A stretch of DNA of 51,930 nt from RGIG3009 sp045595845 (GTDB lineage: Bacteria > Bacillota > Clostridia > Oscillospirales > Acutalibacteraceae), in the NCBI GenBank assembly GCA_045595845.1, contig JAZOBF010000055.1:1-51930 (forward strand), read 5' to 3'. Within the stretch, counting starts at the first letter, position 1. Each line of letters opens with the position of its first letter. The notes beneath the pieces are model-generated. The model worked only from the letters and a program-made list of their open reading frames with translations. It was not told the origin of the DNA and made no database searches. Of the stretch, positions 33,091 to 41,108 are shown one piece after another. The position numbers and the translations under genes are program-made.

Positions 33091-34368
33091 ATGAAGGATT
33101 ACCGTACCGAAACACTTTGTATTCAAGGCGGTTATCAGCCGCAAAACGGTGAGCCGCGTGTGCTCCCGATTTATCAAAGTACGACATATAAATACGATTC
33201 GTCCGAGCATCTGGGCAAGTTGTTTGACTTGGAGGCACCCGGACACATGTATACCCGCATCTCCAACCCCACCGTCGCCATGGTGGAGGATAAGATTGCC
33301 GCATTAGAGGGCGGTGTTGCCGCGATGTGCACCTCGTCCGGTCAGGCGGCTTCGCTGATGGCAATCTTCAATATCACAAGCGCGGGACAAAACTTTGTCA
33401 GTCTGTCCACCATTTACGGCGGCACCACCAATCTGTTTGCCGTTACCATGAAACGCATGGGCATTGAAGTACGGTTTTTAACCCCCGATATGACCGACGA
33501 AGAGGCGGATGCCTTGTTTGACGAAAACACCCGTCTGGTGTTCGGTGAGACGATTGCTAACCCCGCACTCAATGTGTTGGATATTGAGCGATATGCGGCA
33601 CTCGCCCACCGTCACGGTGTTCCGCTTGTTGTCGATAACACGTTTGCCACGCCGATTCTCTGCCGTCCGTTTGAATACGGTGCGGATATTGTGATGCATT
33701 CCACCACCAAATATATGGACGGACACGCCACCGTTGTGGGCGGCGTCATCGTGGATAGCGGCAATTTTAACTGGGCGGCTTCCGGCAAGTATCCGGAACT
33801 GACCACCCCCGACGAATCATACCACGGTGTCGTGTATACCGAGCAATTCGGCAAACTCGCGTACATCACCAAGGCGCGCGTGCAATTGATGCGTGACTTA
33901 GGCTCCACCCCGCAACCGCTTGCCATGTTCGTGCTAAACCTTGGTCTGGAAACACTCGCTGTGCGTATGGAGCGTCACTGTCAAAACGCACAGGCGGTTG
34001 CCGAATATCTCGAAAAGCATGAAAAGGTCGCATGGGTGAACTATCCCGGCCTTGCTTCATCAAACCAACACGCTCTGGCGGAGAAATACCTGCCGAAAGG
34101 CTGCTGCGGCGTTATCTCGTTCGGTGTCAAAGGTGGCCGTGAATCCGCCGTTACCTTCATGGATTCCTTAAAACTTGCGGCGGTTGTCGTGCATGTGGCG
34201 GATGCCCGCACCTCGGTGTTGCATCCCGCTTCCACCACGCACCGTCAACTGACCGACGAGCAACTTGTCGCAACGGGTATCACGCCCGATATGGTGCGTC
34301 TGTCGGTTGGCATTGAAAATATCGATGATATTATCGCTGATTTAGCGCAAGCCTTAGAAAACAGTTAA
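33091..34368 (+). CDS. metY: O-acetylhomoserine sulfhydrylase
   Basis: PLP enzyme of the Cys/Met-metabolism family that makes homocysteine from O-acetylhomoserine and sulfide. The 425-residue length fits MetY, longer than MetB/MetC (about 380-400). Motifs: TTYKYDSSEH, YTRISNPT, SSGQAA and the PLP lysine Lys207 in HSTTKYMDGHAT; the C-terminal RLSVGIENIDDIIADL is typical. The start follows AAAGGAAA by ten bases. metA lies 13 bp downstream, giving a two-gene unit that makes homocysteine by direct sulfhydrylation. Confidence 0.95.
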   Translation: MKDYRTETLCIQGGYQPQNGEPRVLPIYQSTTYKYDSSEHLGKLFDLEAPGHMYTRISNPTVAMVEDKIAALEGGVAAMCTSSGQAASLMAIFNITSAGQNFVSLSTIYGGTTNLFAVTMKRMGIEVRFLTPDMTDEEADALFDENTRLVFGETIANPALNVLDIERYAALAHRHGVPLVVDNTFATPILCRPFEYGADIVMHSTTKYMDGHATVVGGVIVDSGNFNWAASGKYPELTTPDESYHGVVYTEQFGKLAYITKARVQLMRDLGSTPQPLAMFVLNLGLETLAVRMERHCQNAQAVAEYLEKHEKVAWVNYPGLASSNQHALAEKYLPKGCCGVISFGVKGGRESAVTFMDSLKLAAVVVHVADARTSVLHPASTTHRQLTDEQLVATGITPDMVRLSVGIENIDDIIADLAQALENS

Positions 34369-34381
34369 AGGGGGCGCGTAT

Positions 34382-35299
34382 ATGCCCATTAAAATTCCAA
34401 ATCGGTTACCGGCAACCCAGACATTGACCGACGAAAACATTTTTGTTATCACCGAGACCAGAGCGCTCACGCAGGATATTCGTCCGCTGAAGATCTTACT
34501 GCTCAATTTGATGCCCAAAAAGATCGTGACGGAGACTCAGATGGCCCGTCTTCTCGGTAACACACCGTTGCAGGTCGAACTGGAGCTCATTCACACCAGC
34601 ACACATCACTCACGCAACACGCCCGAAGATCATATGCTGATGTTTTATAAGACATTTGATGATGTTAAGGATAAAAAATACGACGGTATGATTATCACCG
34701 GCGCACCCGTTGAATTGCTTGCCTTTGAGGAAGTGGAATACTGGGATGAGCTGTGTACCATCATGGAATGGAGCAAAACACATGTCACCAGTACCTTGCA
34801 CATCTGCTGGGGCGCACAAGCGGCGCTGTACTACCACTACGGCATTGAAAAACATCCGCTTCCGAAAAAACTGTTTGGTATTTTTCCGCATACCGTGGAG
34901 CATAAGCGGTCCATTCTGTTCCGTGGATTCGATGAGGTATTTAATGTTCCGCAATCGCGCCATACCACGGTATACCGCGAAGATATCGAAGCAGTACCCG
35001 AGCTGAAAATTCTCTCCTCATCCGAGCAAGCGGGTGTGTACGCCGTTTCCACCAAGCACGGACGGCAAATCTTCATCACGGGGCATTCGGAGTACGATGC
35101 AACCACCTTGCGCGACGAATACGAGCGCGATAAGGCAGCGGGATTACCGATTGAAGTGCCATATAACTATTTCCCTGACGACGACCCCTCGCGCACGCCG
35201 CCCGTTACCTGGCGCGGTCATGCCAATCTGCTGTTTTCCAATTGGCTTAACTATTTCGTGTATCAGACCACCCCGTACGATATTGATAAAATCAACTAA
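34382..35299 (+). CDS. metA: Homoserine O-acetyltransferase (MetA type)
   Basis: Activates homoserine for methionine synthesis. The 305-residue protein is a MetA-family glutamine-amidotransferase-like enzyme with nucleophile Cys142 (HICWGAQA) and the His235/Glu237 pair (GHSEYD). Residue 111, which separates acetyl- from succinyl-CoA users, is Glu (GAPVELLAF), the acetyl type; Gly is found in the E. coli succinyl enzyme. That agrees with metY directly upstream, which uses O-acetylhomoserine. A strong terminator follows. Confidence 0.96.
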   Translation: MPIKIPNRLPATQTLTDENIFVITETRALTQDIRPLKILLLNLMPKKIVTETQMARLLGNTPLQVELELIHTSTHHSRNTPEDHMLMFYKTFDDVKDKKYDGMIITGAPVELLAFEEVEYWDELCTIMEWSKTHVTSTLHICWGAQAALYYHYGIEKHPLPKKLFGIFPHTVEHKRSILFRGFDEVFNVPQSRHTTVYREDIEAVPELKILSSSEQAGVYAVSTKHGRQIFITGHSEYDATTLRDEYERDKAAGLPIEVPYNYFPDDDPSRTPPVTWRGHANLLFSNWLNYFVYQTTPYDIDKIN

Positions 35300-35301
35300 A
35301 A

Positions 35302-35335
35302 AACGCGGTGTGACGCAAAAGCGTCACACCGCGTT
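35302..35335. terminator. Terminator between metA and the Thr-rich protein gene
   Basis: A perfect 15-bp stem (35302-35316 with 35321-35335), an AAAA loop and CGTTTATT after it. It could serve both convergent genes. Confidence 0.88.
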
Positions 35336-35345
35336 CGTTTATTAT

Positions 35346-36641
35346 TTAGTTGTCTTCCGGCTCCCAGACATTTTCCATATCGGTGCGACCGCTGAAAATA
35401 TCCGTGTCGCTATCCTCACGGGATTCTTTTTGTGCGTCACCCGCAACGGCAGGTGCCGTTTCGTCGGGTTTGCGGAACACGAACAGATACAACAGTACGC
35501 CCGCACCCACAATCAACAAGATTCCCGCAATCAGCAATACCGTCAAACGCCACGACATACCACCCGCTCCGTTATCTTCCGCCACGCCAAAGCCAATGAG
35601 CGTGTACGCTTCGAGCGAATTGATAGTAAGCTCAAACATACCGTTTTTAACCTCAAGTTTTTGAGGAGTCATTAAGTTGTCTCCGTCCATGACGGTAATG
35701 GCGTATGCGGCACAATCCTTCATTCCCGTAGGAATGGGAAGTTGCACCGTATACAGAATGTCGTCCGGCAACACCGTGACCGGCACCTCGTTTCCGTTGC
35801 GAGAAATCATGAGTAACGATAAATCAAAGGTCTGCAACTGACGCTGATCCTCGGCGTATGACGAAAACTCCGATACATTTGTTAAAGCCGCCTGCACCAT
35901 AGCCGGTGTAATTGCCGTTGCGGAAGTGCGAACACTCAGCATCGGGATATTACCCGTGCGCCCAACCAACAACTGATAATCCGCCTCGGATACCAGTAAG
36001 CGCGCTTTAGACAAGAACTCCTGCCGCGTGAAACCGAAGTCCTCGAGCAACGCCGTATCGGTCAACGCGTTCATCGCGATGCGCCCGTCCTCCACGGCGG
36101 TCGTGCTGTTTCCCTTGACTGTGGCCGTGGTCGACGCGGTAGTGCCGACAGTCACGGCCGCCTGCTGGTCGGTGGTCTCTTCCGTAACCGTGGTGGTGGT
36201 TTCCCCGCTCACCGTCGTGGTCGTTTCCTCCGCGACCGTTGTCGTATTAGGCGCATCCGTCGTCGTGGCAGTTGCTTGCCGTGTGAGAGTTTGCTTGGCA
36301 CATGCCTCGTAGATCACCGATGCGGTAGGTGTCTCCACGCCCTCAAAGGTTGCCGTTTTGCCTTCGTCAACGGTGAAAGCGGATGTCTGAACCCCTTGTT
36401 CATTGGTAGAGACGGTTTCGGGCATTCCCTGCAACACCAGCGATACCGTATACCCGACTGCCGGTGTACCGGTGGCATCCACCGCTTTGACCGTCAATTT
36501 ACCCTCGTCGGTAAACGATGCCGTTAACGTGACCGCTACACGGGTCTGTACCGCAGTCGTGGTCGTTTCCTCGGCACTGACACCGACTGCCATTGTCAAC
36601 AACAACAGTACCGAGAGACATACTGCCAAACACTTTTTCAT
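35346..36641 (-). CDS. Secreted, membrane-anchored Thr-rich protein
   Basis: 431-residue protein of no family I recognise. A signal peptide (1-23, ending GVSA), a bacterial Ig-like beta domain (VAVTLTASFTDEGKLTVKAV), a Thr/Glu-rich linker with repeated TTTV and ETTTT units, a second globular region, a membrane segment (about 364-388) and an acidic cytoplasmic tail of about 40 residues ending VWEPEDN. The start MKKCLAV has AAGGAGG upstream; a much longer open frame runs further upstream, across the promoter, and is unlikely to be translated. The intracellular tail argues against sortase anchoring. Confidence 0.8.
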   Translation of the reverse strand: MKKCLAVCLSVLLLLTMAVGVSAEETTTTAVQTRVAVTLTASFTDEGKLTVKAVDATGTPAVGYTVSLVLQGMPETVSTNEQGVQTSAFTVDEGKTATFEGVETPTASVIYEACAKQTLTRQATATTTDAPNTTTVAEETTTTVSGETTTTVTEETTDQQAAVTVGTTASTTATVKGNSTTAVEDGRIAMNALTDTALLEDFGFTRQEFLSKARLLVSEADYQLLVGRTGNIPMLSVRTSATAITPAMVQAALTNVSEFSSYAEDQRQLQTFDLSLLMISRNGNEVPVTVLPDDILYTVQLPIPTGMKDCAAYAITVMDGDNLMTPQKLEVKNGMFELTINSLEAYTLIGFGVAEDNGAGGMSWRLTVLLIAGILLIVGAGVLLYLFVFRKPDETAPAVAGDAQKESREDSDTDIFSGRTDMENVWEPEDN

Positions 36642-36681
36642 GTACAATTCCTCCTTGTACAATACAGACTTTCTTGGATAT

Positions 36682-36710
36682 ACCATATCACAAACTGCTC
36701 CAAATGTAAA
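36682..36710 (-). promoter_or_regulatory. Promoter for the Thr-rich protein
   Basis: TTTACA (36705-36710) and TATGGT (36682-36687) on the minus strand with a 17-bp spacer. In the leader GTACAA and TTGTAC flank the GGAGG, so the ribosome site may be shown in a small hairpin loop. Confidence 0.5.
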
Positions 36711-36751
36711 TGTTACCGCTCCCAATTTTAAAAATATTTTCACGCTCCCCC

Positions 36752-36780
36752 TTGTTTTTTTGGCAAATTTGAGGTATACT
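36752..36780 (+). promoter_or_regulatory. Promoter for the Crp/Fnr-ABC operon
   Basis: TTGTTT (36752-36757) and TATACT (36775-36780) with a 17-bp spacer. The large palindrome 36786-36811 lies right at the expected start of transcription. Confidence 0.6.
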
Positions 36781-36785
36781 GTATA

Positions 36786-36811
36786 AAAAGTGTCCCATTT
36801 GGGACACTTTT
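36786..36811. promoter_or_regulatory. 26-bp palindrome, likely operator of the Crp/Fnr-family gene
   Basis: Two exact 12-base arms (36786-36797 AAAAGTGTCCCA and 36800-36811 TGGGACACTTTT) are separated by TT. It lies between the -10 and the start codon of the regulator gene, at about the first transcribed base, a position suited to repression. The half-site is unlike TGTGA (Crp) or TTGAT (Fnr). A hairpin in the mRNA is the alternative reading. Confidence 0.55.
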
Positions 36812-36846
36812 GAAACCTGTCACACGGTAAAAAAGGGGGGCATCCC

Positions 36847-37485
36847 ATGACAAATGTGTGTCCGTTGTCCGCATTTTTTCTGTTTGAAGGTATCTCCGAT
36901 GATGCCTTACAAGCGATTTCGGCACAGTTGGAGCCGCCCATCACCTATCGGCGCGGACAGGTGGTGTACAGCACCGATACCTTTCGTCGTGCGATTGGGT
37001 TGATTCTCAGCGGATCGGTGACAGTTCGTTCAAAGGGGGATACGGCACATGGCGTCGTTATCAACCGACTCAATGCGGGCGGGATTTTCGGCGTAGCAGC
37101 CTTGTTTGACGCCGAACAGGACGCCTATGTGACCGAAATCACCGCCGACGGGGACACCGCGGTACAGTTTCTTCCCCAAGAGCTCGTATCGCAGTTGCTT
37201 GTGGAATTCCCCATGATTGGGGAACGCTATATTCGGTTCTTATCCGGTCGCATTCGGTTCTTGAATCGCAAGCTGTCGGCACTCACTCTGGGTAATGCCG
37301 AAAACCGCTTGTATCATTATCTGCTTGCCCATCAGGACGCACAAGGTATCATCCGTCTGCCCGACACGATGACGGAGCTGGCAAGCACTCTCAACATGGG
37401 ACGCTCCAGTCTGTACCGTTCCTTGGAGGCGTTGGTGCGTGACGGAATCATTGAAAAAACAGAAAAAAATTATCGTATTGTATGA
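36847..37485 (+). CDS. Crp/Fnr family transcriptional regulator
   Basis: 212-residue regulator with an N-terminal cyclic-nucleotide-binding-like beta-roll (about 10-125), a long dimerisation helix, and a C-terminal winged helix-turn-helix (TELASTLNMGRSSLYRSLEALVRDG). There is no Fnr-type four-Cys cluster; one Cys lies at position 5. The effector is unknown. A GGGGGG-type ribosome site precedes the start. Three ABC-transporter genes follow within 17 bases or with overlaps, so it probably controls them. The palindrome before it suggests autoregulation. Confidence 0.92.
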   Translation: MTNVCPLSAFFLFEGISDDALQAISAQLEPPITYRRGQVVYSTDTFRRAIGLILSGSVTVRSKGDTAHGVVINRLNAGGIFGVAALFDAEQDAYVTEITADGDTAVQFLPQELVSQLLVEFPMIGERYIRFLSGRIRFLNRKLSALTLGNAENRLYHYLLAHQDAQGIIRLPDTMTELASTLNMGRSSLYRSLEALVRDGIIEKTEKNYRIV

Positions 37486-37502
37486 GAAAGAAGGAATCTA
37501 TC

Positions 37503-38477
37503 ATGAAAAAAACAGTATCATGTGTGTTAACGGCCGTACTCATCGTCGCCATGGCGATCGGGTGTTCACCAAAGCCTACGGAAAAAACATCGGTGAATAT
37601 CGGTGCCATTCAAGGCCCCACCGGAATCGGCATGGTGCATTTGATGGAAGCGGATTCTACGGGAACCGCCGCCAACGAGTATGAGTTCACGGTTTCCTCG
37701 GTACCACAGGATATCGGCAATCTGCTCGCATCGGGTAATCTGGATATTGCGGCGGTCCCCACCAATTTAGCGGCGGCTCTGTATCAAAAAAGCGAGGGCA
37801 AGGTGCAGCTATTGGCCGTCAATACGCTCGGCGTGTTGTATATACTGGATAACGGCAACGGCGTCACCTCCTTTGCTGATCTGCGTGGTAAAACTATCTA
37901 CTCGACGGGCGAGGGCGCTAATCCCGAATATATTCTACGGTATGTGCTTTCCCAAAACGGCATTGATCCCGACAAGGATGTCACCATCAAGTTTTTAGCG
38001 GAAAACACCGAACTTGCCACCAAGATGATTAACGGAGATATCACGCTGGCAATGGTACCCGAACCCAATGTCTCCTCCATCACATCACAAAATCAAGCCG
38101 TAAAAACGGTGCTGTCCATGAACACCGAGTGGGAAGCTGTCGCACCTGCGGGCAGTAAACTGATGATGGGGTGTGTAGCCGTACGCAAGGAGTTTTTGGA
38201 AAACAATAAGGCGGCGGTAGATGCATTCCTTTCCGAGTATCAAACTTCCATCGAAAAAACCGCAGATGCCAAAGCAACCGCCGCACTGTGTGAGACCTAT
38301 GGTATCATTCCCAAAGCGGCACTTGCCGAAAAAGCCATACCGAACTGCCAACTGACCTTTGTGAGCGGGGCGGATATGAAAGCCCAGATTGCCGACTACT
38401 ATCAGGTGTTGTTTAACGCCAACCCCAAAGCAATCGGCGGTAAACTACCCGATGACGCCTTCTACTATGTGGGTTAA
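37503..38477 (+). CDS. ABC transporter substrate-binding lipoprotein, NitT/TauT type
   Basis: 324-residue lipoprotein with signal peptide and lipobox AIGC (Cys21). The fold pattern is that of the nitrate/sulfonate/taurine-type binding proteins (LASGNLDIAAVPTNLAAALY, then LRGKTIYSTGEGANPEYILRYVL and AMVPEPNVSS). The ligand is not predictable: relatives bind nitrate, sulfonates, thiamine precursors or unknown compounds. The start has AAGGAA upstream; an earlier in-frame start overlaps the regulator gene. The permease gene overlaps its 3' end. Confidence 0.9.
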   Translation: MKKTVSCVLTAVLIVAMAIGCSPKPTEKTSVNIGAIQGPTGIGMVHLMEADSTGTAANEYEFTVSSVPQDIGNLLASGNLDIAAVPTNLAAALYQKSEGKVQLLAVNTLGVLYILDNGNGVTSFADLRGKTIYSTGEGANPEYILRYVLSQNGIDPDKDVTIKFLAENTELATKMINGDITLAMVPEPNVSSITSQNQAVKTVLSMNTEWEAVAPAGSKLMMGCVAVRKEFLENNKAAVDAFLSEYQTSIEKTADAKATAALCETYGIIPKAALAEKAIPNCQLTFVSGADMKAQIADYYQVLFNANPKAIGGKLPDDAFYYVG

Positions 38478-39219
38478 AGTAAAGCTCGCCTTGCGCGGGT
38501 GTGCGGTAGCGGCATTCTGGATCGGGGTGTGGTGGCTCATTGCCGTACTGGTACGACAAGAACTGCTCATTCCCACCCCGCTTTCGGTACTCAAAACTCT
38601 GCTAAAGCTCTTGCCGACAGTGCTGTTTTGGGAGACGGTTGCCATGTCACTCCTTCGAATCGTGGCGGGTTTTGCGGCGGCACTGGTATGCGGTACGGTA
38701 CTGGCGGTGCTTACGGTTCATCTGCCCTTGTTGCGTGCGCTGTTGTCCCCCGTTTTACACATTGTTCGCGCGGCACCCGTCGCCTCGTTTATCATTTTGA
38801 CGCTGGTGTGGATTGACTACGATATTATCCCCGCATTTATCGCGTTTTTGATGGTATTACCCATCATATGGTTGAATGTCGAAGAGGGAATCCGCCGCAC
38901 CGATAAAGGATTGCTCGAAATGGCACACCTGTATGCCGTTCCGTCACGCCGTCTTCTCTCGCGTATATATCTCCCCTCTGTTAAACCCTTTTTTATAACC
39001 GCATGCGGCAACGGGTTGGGCTTTGCGTGGAAATCGGGTATTGCGGCAGAAATTATCTGCCGTCCCGCCCTTGCCATCGGCAACCGCTTACAACTTGCCA
39101 AAATGACGCTCGAAACACCGGAAGTGTTTGCATGGACGGCGGTTGTGATCGCACTCAGTATGGTGTTGGAAAAGGTGCTGTTGCGTTTGACGGGAAGGGG
39201 GGCACATCATGACGCTTAA
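38467..39219 (+). CDS. ABC transporter permease, NitT/TauT type
   Basis: About 250 residues with six membrane segments and the cytoplasmic EAA-like loop (EMAHLYAVPSRRLLSRIYLPS) that contacts the ATPase. The start is uncertain: ATG at 38467 (MWVKVKLALRG) overlaps the upstream gene by 11 bases, and an ATG at 38452 is also possible; neither has a strong ribosome site, pointing to coupled translation. It is part of the same operon as the binding protein and ATPase. Confidence 0.9.
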   Translation: MWVKVKLALRGCAVAAFWIGVWWLIAVLVRQELLIPTPLSVLKTLLKLLPTVLFWETVAMSLLRIVAGFAAALVCGTVLAVLTVHLPLLRALLSPVLHIVRAAPVASFIILTLVWIDYDIIPAFIAFLMVLPIIWLNVEEGIRRTDKGLLEMAHLYAVPSRRLLSRIYLPSVKPFFITACGNGLGFAWKSGIAAEIICRPALAIGNRLQLAKMTLETPEVFAWTAVVIALSMVLEKVLLRLTGRGAHHDA

Positions 39220-39763
39220 GAATGTTTCGTTTGCGTACGGGGATACCCCCGTCATCACCGATTTCTCGTTAACGGTAAAAGACGGCCAGACAATTTGCCT
39301 GTTCGGAGCATCGGGATGTGGAAAATCAACCCTGTTGCGTCTGATTGCGGGACTCGAAACACCAACCGCAGGGCAGATACAAAACGGTGCCTCGCGCATC
39401 GCCATGGTATTTCAGGATGATCGGTTGGTGCCGTGGCTGACGGTACGCGACAATCTGTTGTTGGTGACAGATGACCGCGGCGCGGTGGAAACCGCACTAT
39501 GTGCCGTTTCGTTGCAAGATGCCGCCGACTGGATGCCCGACGAACTCAGCGGCGGTATGCGGCGGCGTGTAGCACTCGCCCGTGCATTGGTTTTCGGGGG
39601 CGATCTGTTATTGCTCGACGAACCGTTTAACGGTCTGGACGAGGCGCTGAAAGTACAGATTGCTCATGCGTTTCGCGAACGGTTTGCGGGTTGTCCCATT
39701 GTGCTTGTCACCCACTCCCTCGATGAAGCTACCTTGTTTGATGCCACCGTGATTTCGTTGTAA
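39209..39763 (+). CDS. ABC transporter ATP-binding protein, NitT/TauT type
   Basis: A compact 184-residue ATPase, shorter than the usual 240-260 residues of the family. All core motifs are intact: Walker A GASGCGKST (33-41), a Q-loop (VFQDDRLVPWLTV), signature LSGGMRRRVALARAL, Walker B DLLLLDEPFNGLD and the switch His in VTHSLDEA. It lacks the C-terminal extension often seen. The start overlaps the permease gene by 11 bases. A terminator follows directly. Confidence 0.93.
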   Translation: MTLKNVSFAYGDTPVITDFSLTVKDGQTICLFGASGCGKSTLLRLIAGLETPTAGQIQNGASRIAMVFQDDRLVPWLTVRDNLLLVTDDRGAVETALCAVSLQDAADWMPDELSGGMRRRVALARALVFGGDLLLLDEPFNGLDEALKVQIAHAFRERFAGCPIVLVTHSLDEATLFDATVISL

Positions 39764-39766
39764 CAC

Positions 39767-39810
39767 AAGCCGTCCCTCTGTTGACAGCGGGACGGCTTTT
39801 TTGCTATACT
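39767..39810 (+). promoter_or_regulatory. Composite terminator and promoter
   Basis: A terminator stem (39767-39776 with 39789-39798, then TTTT) ends the ABC operon. The -35 TTGACA of the next gene (39781-39786) lies in its loop, the 3' arm and T tract form the spacer, and the -10 TATACT (39805-39810) follows with an 18-bp spacing. One 44-bp stretch thus ends one unit and starts the next. Confidence 0.75.
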
Positions 39811-39840
39811 GATACCGATAATGGTAAAGGAGGCACATGT

Positions 39841-40428
39841 ATGCAATACGATGCCTTTAGCGCGGGTGTGGAACCCGGCGGATTGCATTCCCGACACGAA
39901 ATTAAAATTTTGATCTGCTATATGCTGATTGCCGCCGGTGAACCGATGTTGCGCAATGATGTGCTGGATATCATTTGCGGAGGCGGTATGGCGAATTTCT
40001 TTGATACCAGCGCCGCTATCGATGAGCTGTTGGAATTGGGGAATCTCCGTGAACGCGAGGACGGATCGCTGACCGTCACCGATACGGGCGCGCAAGCTGC
40101 CGATACACTCGCCGACTTGTTACCGTACACCATTCGTGAACGGTCGGCACAAGTGGCGTTACAACAGCTTGCTTTTCGCCGCAACGAACAAGAAAATCGA
40201 GTAAACATTCAAAAAACCGACGCGGGGTATACCGTAACCTGCACCGTTGGCAACGACGAAGCACCCTTGCTGTCATTCACTTTATTGGTGGCAGATGACC
40301 GCCAAGCAGACTTGGTGCGCGATCGGTTTTTACACGATCCGTTGTTGCTCTATCAAAGCGTCATCGCGGTGCTGACGGGCAACGCACGGCTTGAAACAAA
40401 TGATCGAATCATAATCGACTTGAAGTAG
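39841..40428 (+). CDS. DUF4364 family protein
   Basis: 195-residue protein of the DUF4364 family, found mostly in clostridia. The N-terminal part (about 15-85, IKILICYMLIAAGEPMLRNDVLDII, then DELLELGNLRERED) looks like a winged helix-turn-helix, so a DNA-binding role is likely, though I know of no proven function. The C-terminal half is a mixed alpha/beta domain. AAAGGAGG precedes the start. It lies 11 bp upstream of a two-component system and probably shares its promoter. Confidence 0.85.
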   Translation: MQYDAFSAGVEPGGLHSRHEIKILICYMLIAAGEPMLRNDVLDIICGGGMANFFDTSAAIDELLELGNLREREDGSLTVTDTGAQAADTLADLLPYTIRERSAQVALQQLAFRRNEQENRVNIQKTDAGYTVTCTVGNDEAPLLSFTLLVADDRQADLVRDRFLHDPLLLYQSVIAVLTGNARLETNDRIIIDLK

Positions 40429-40439
40429 GATGTGAAAGT

Positions 40440-41108
40440 ATGCGCAACCCCTCTGTTCTCATCGTCGACGATGAAATGCGGATGCGCCGTATCATTGCCG
40501 ACTATCTGCATATCAAGGGCTATGAAACACTCGAAGCGTGCGACGGAGTCGAAGCGTTGGAGCTCTTCTACGACAAGCTTCCCGATTTGGTAATTTTGGA
40601 TGTCATGATGCCGCGCAAAGACGGTTGGCAGGTGTGCCGCGAGATCCGCCGCACCCATCAGACACCCATCATTATGCTCACCGCTCGCAGTGAAGAAGCC
40701 GACGAGTTGCAGGGCTTTGAATTGGGCGCAGATGAATATGTAGCAAAACCGTTCAGTTTAAAAATCCTGTCTGCCCGCATTGAGGCGGTACTGCGCCGCA
40801 ACGGTTCTACACCATCTGCCGATGCGCCGCGTCTGCGCATCGATCCGTTGGCGCGCGAGGTATATGTGGGTGACACGCTTGTGCAACTGACCTACACCGA
40901 ATTTGAACTGCTGGAATATTTGGTTACCAATAAAGGAATCGCGTTGTCGCGCGACCGCATTTTGAACAGCGTGTGGCAATACGATTACAACGGTGATGCC
41001 CGCACGGTGGACACGCATGTAAAGAAACTGAGAAGCAAGCTCGGTGAATCCGGTCATATGATCAAAACGGTGCGCGGCATCGGCTATAAATTTGAAGGTG
41101 AAGTATGA
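40440..41108 (+). CDS. OmpR-family response regulator
   Basis: 222-residue two-component regulator with a receiver domain (about 1-120; acidic pocket Asp10-Asp11, phospho-acceptor Asp54 in ILDVMMP, Lys in AKPF) and a C-terminal winged helix of OmpR type (about 130-220, TYTEFELLEYLVTNKG, VDTHVKKLRSKLG, VRGIGYKFE). Its stop overlaps the kinase start by four bases. Its target genes are unknown. Confidence 0.96.
   Translation: MRNPSVLIVDDEMRMRRIIADYLHIKGYETLEACDGVEALELFYDKLPDLVILDVMMPRKDGWQVCREIRRTHQTPIIMLTARSEEADELQGFELGADEYVAKPFSLKILSARIEAVLRRNGSTPSADAPRLRIDPLAREVYVGDTLVQLTYTEFELLEYLVTNKGIALSRDRILNSVWQYDYNGDARTVDTHVKKLRSKLGESGHMIKTVRGIGYKFEGEV

Noticed and set aside
33068..33094. Eight-codon upstream frame (MGKETMLL) whose stop overlaps the metY start as ATGA
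   Set aside because: Its AGGAG (33056-33060) would lie at or before the predicted first transcribed base, so it is probably not in the mRNA. Chance overlap is more likely.
36642..36944. N-terminal extension of about 100 residues on the Thr-rich protein
   Set aside because: It would hide the obvious signal peptide and cross two promoters and the operator palindrome.
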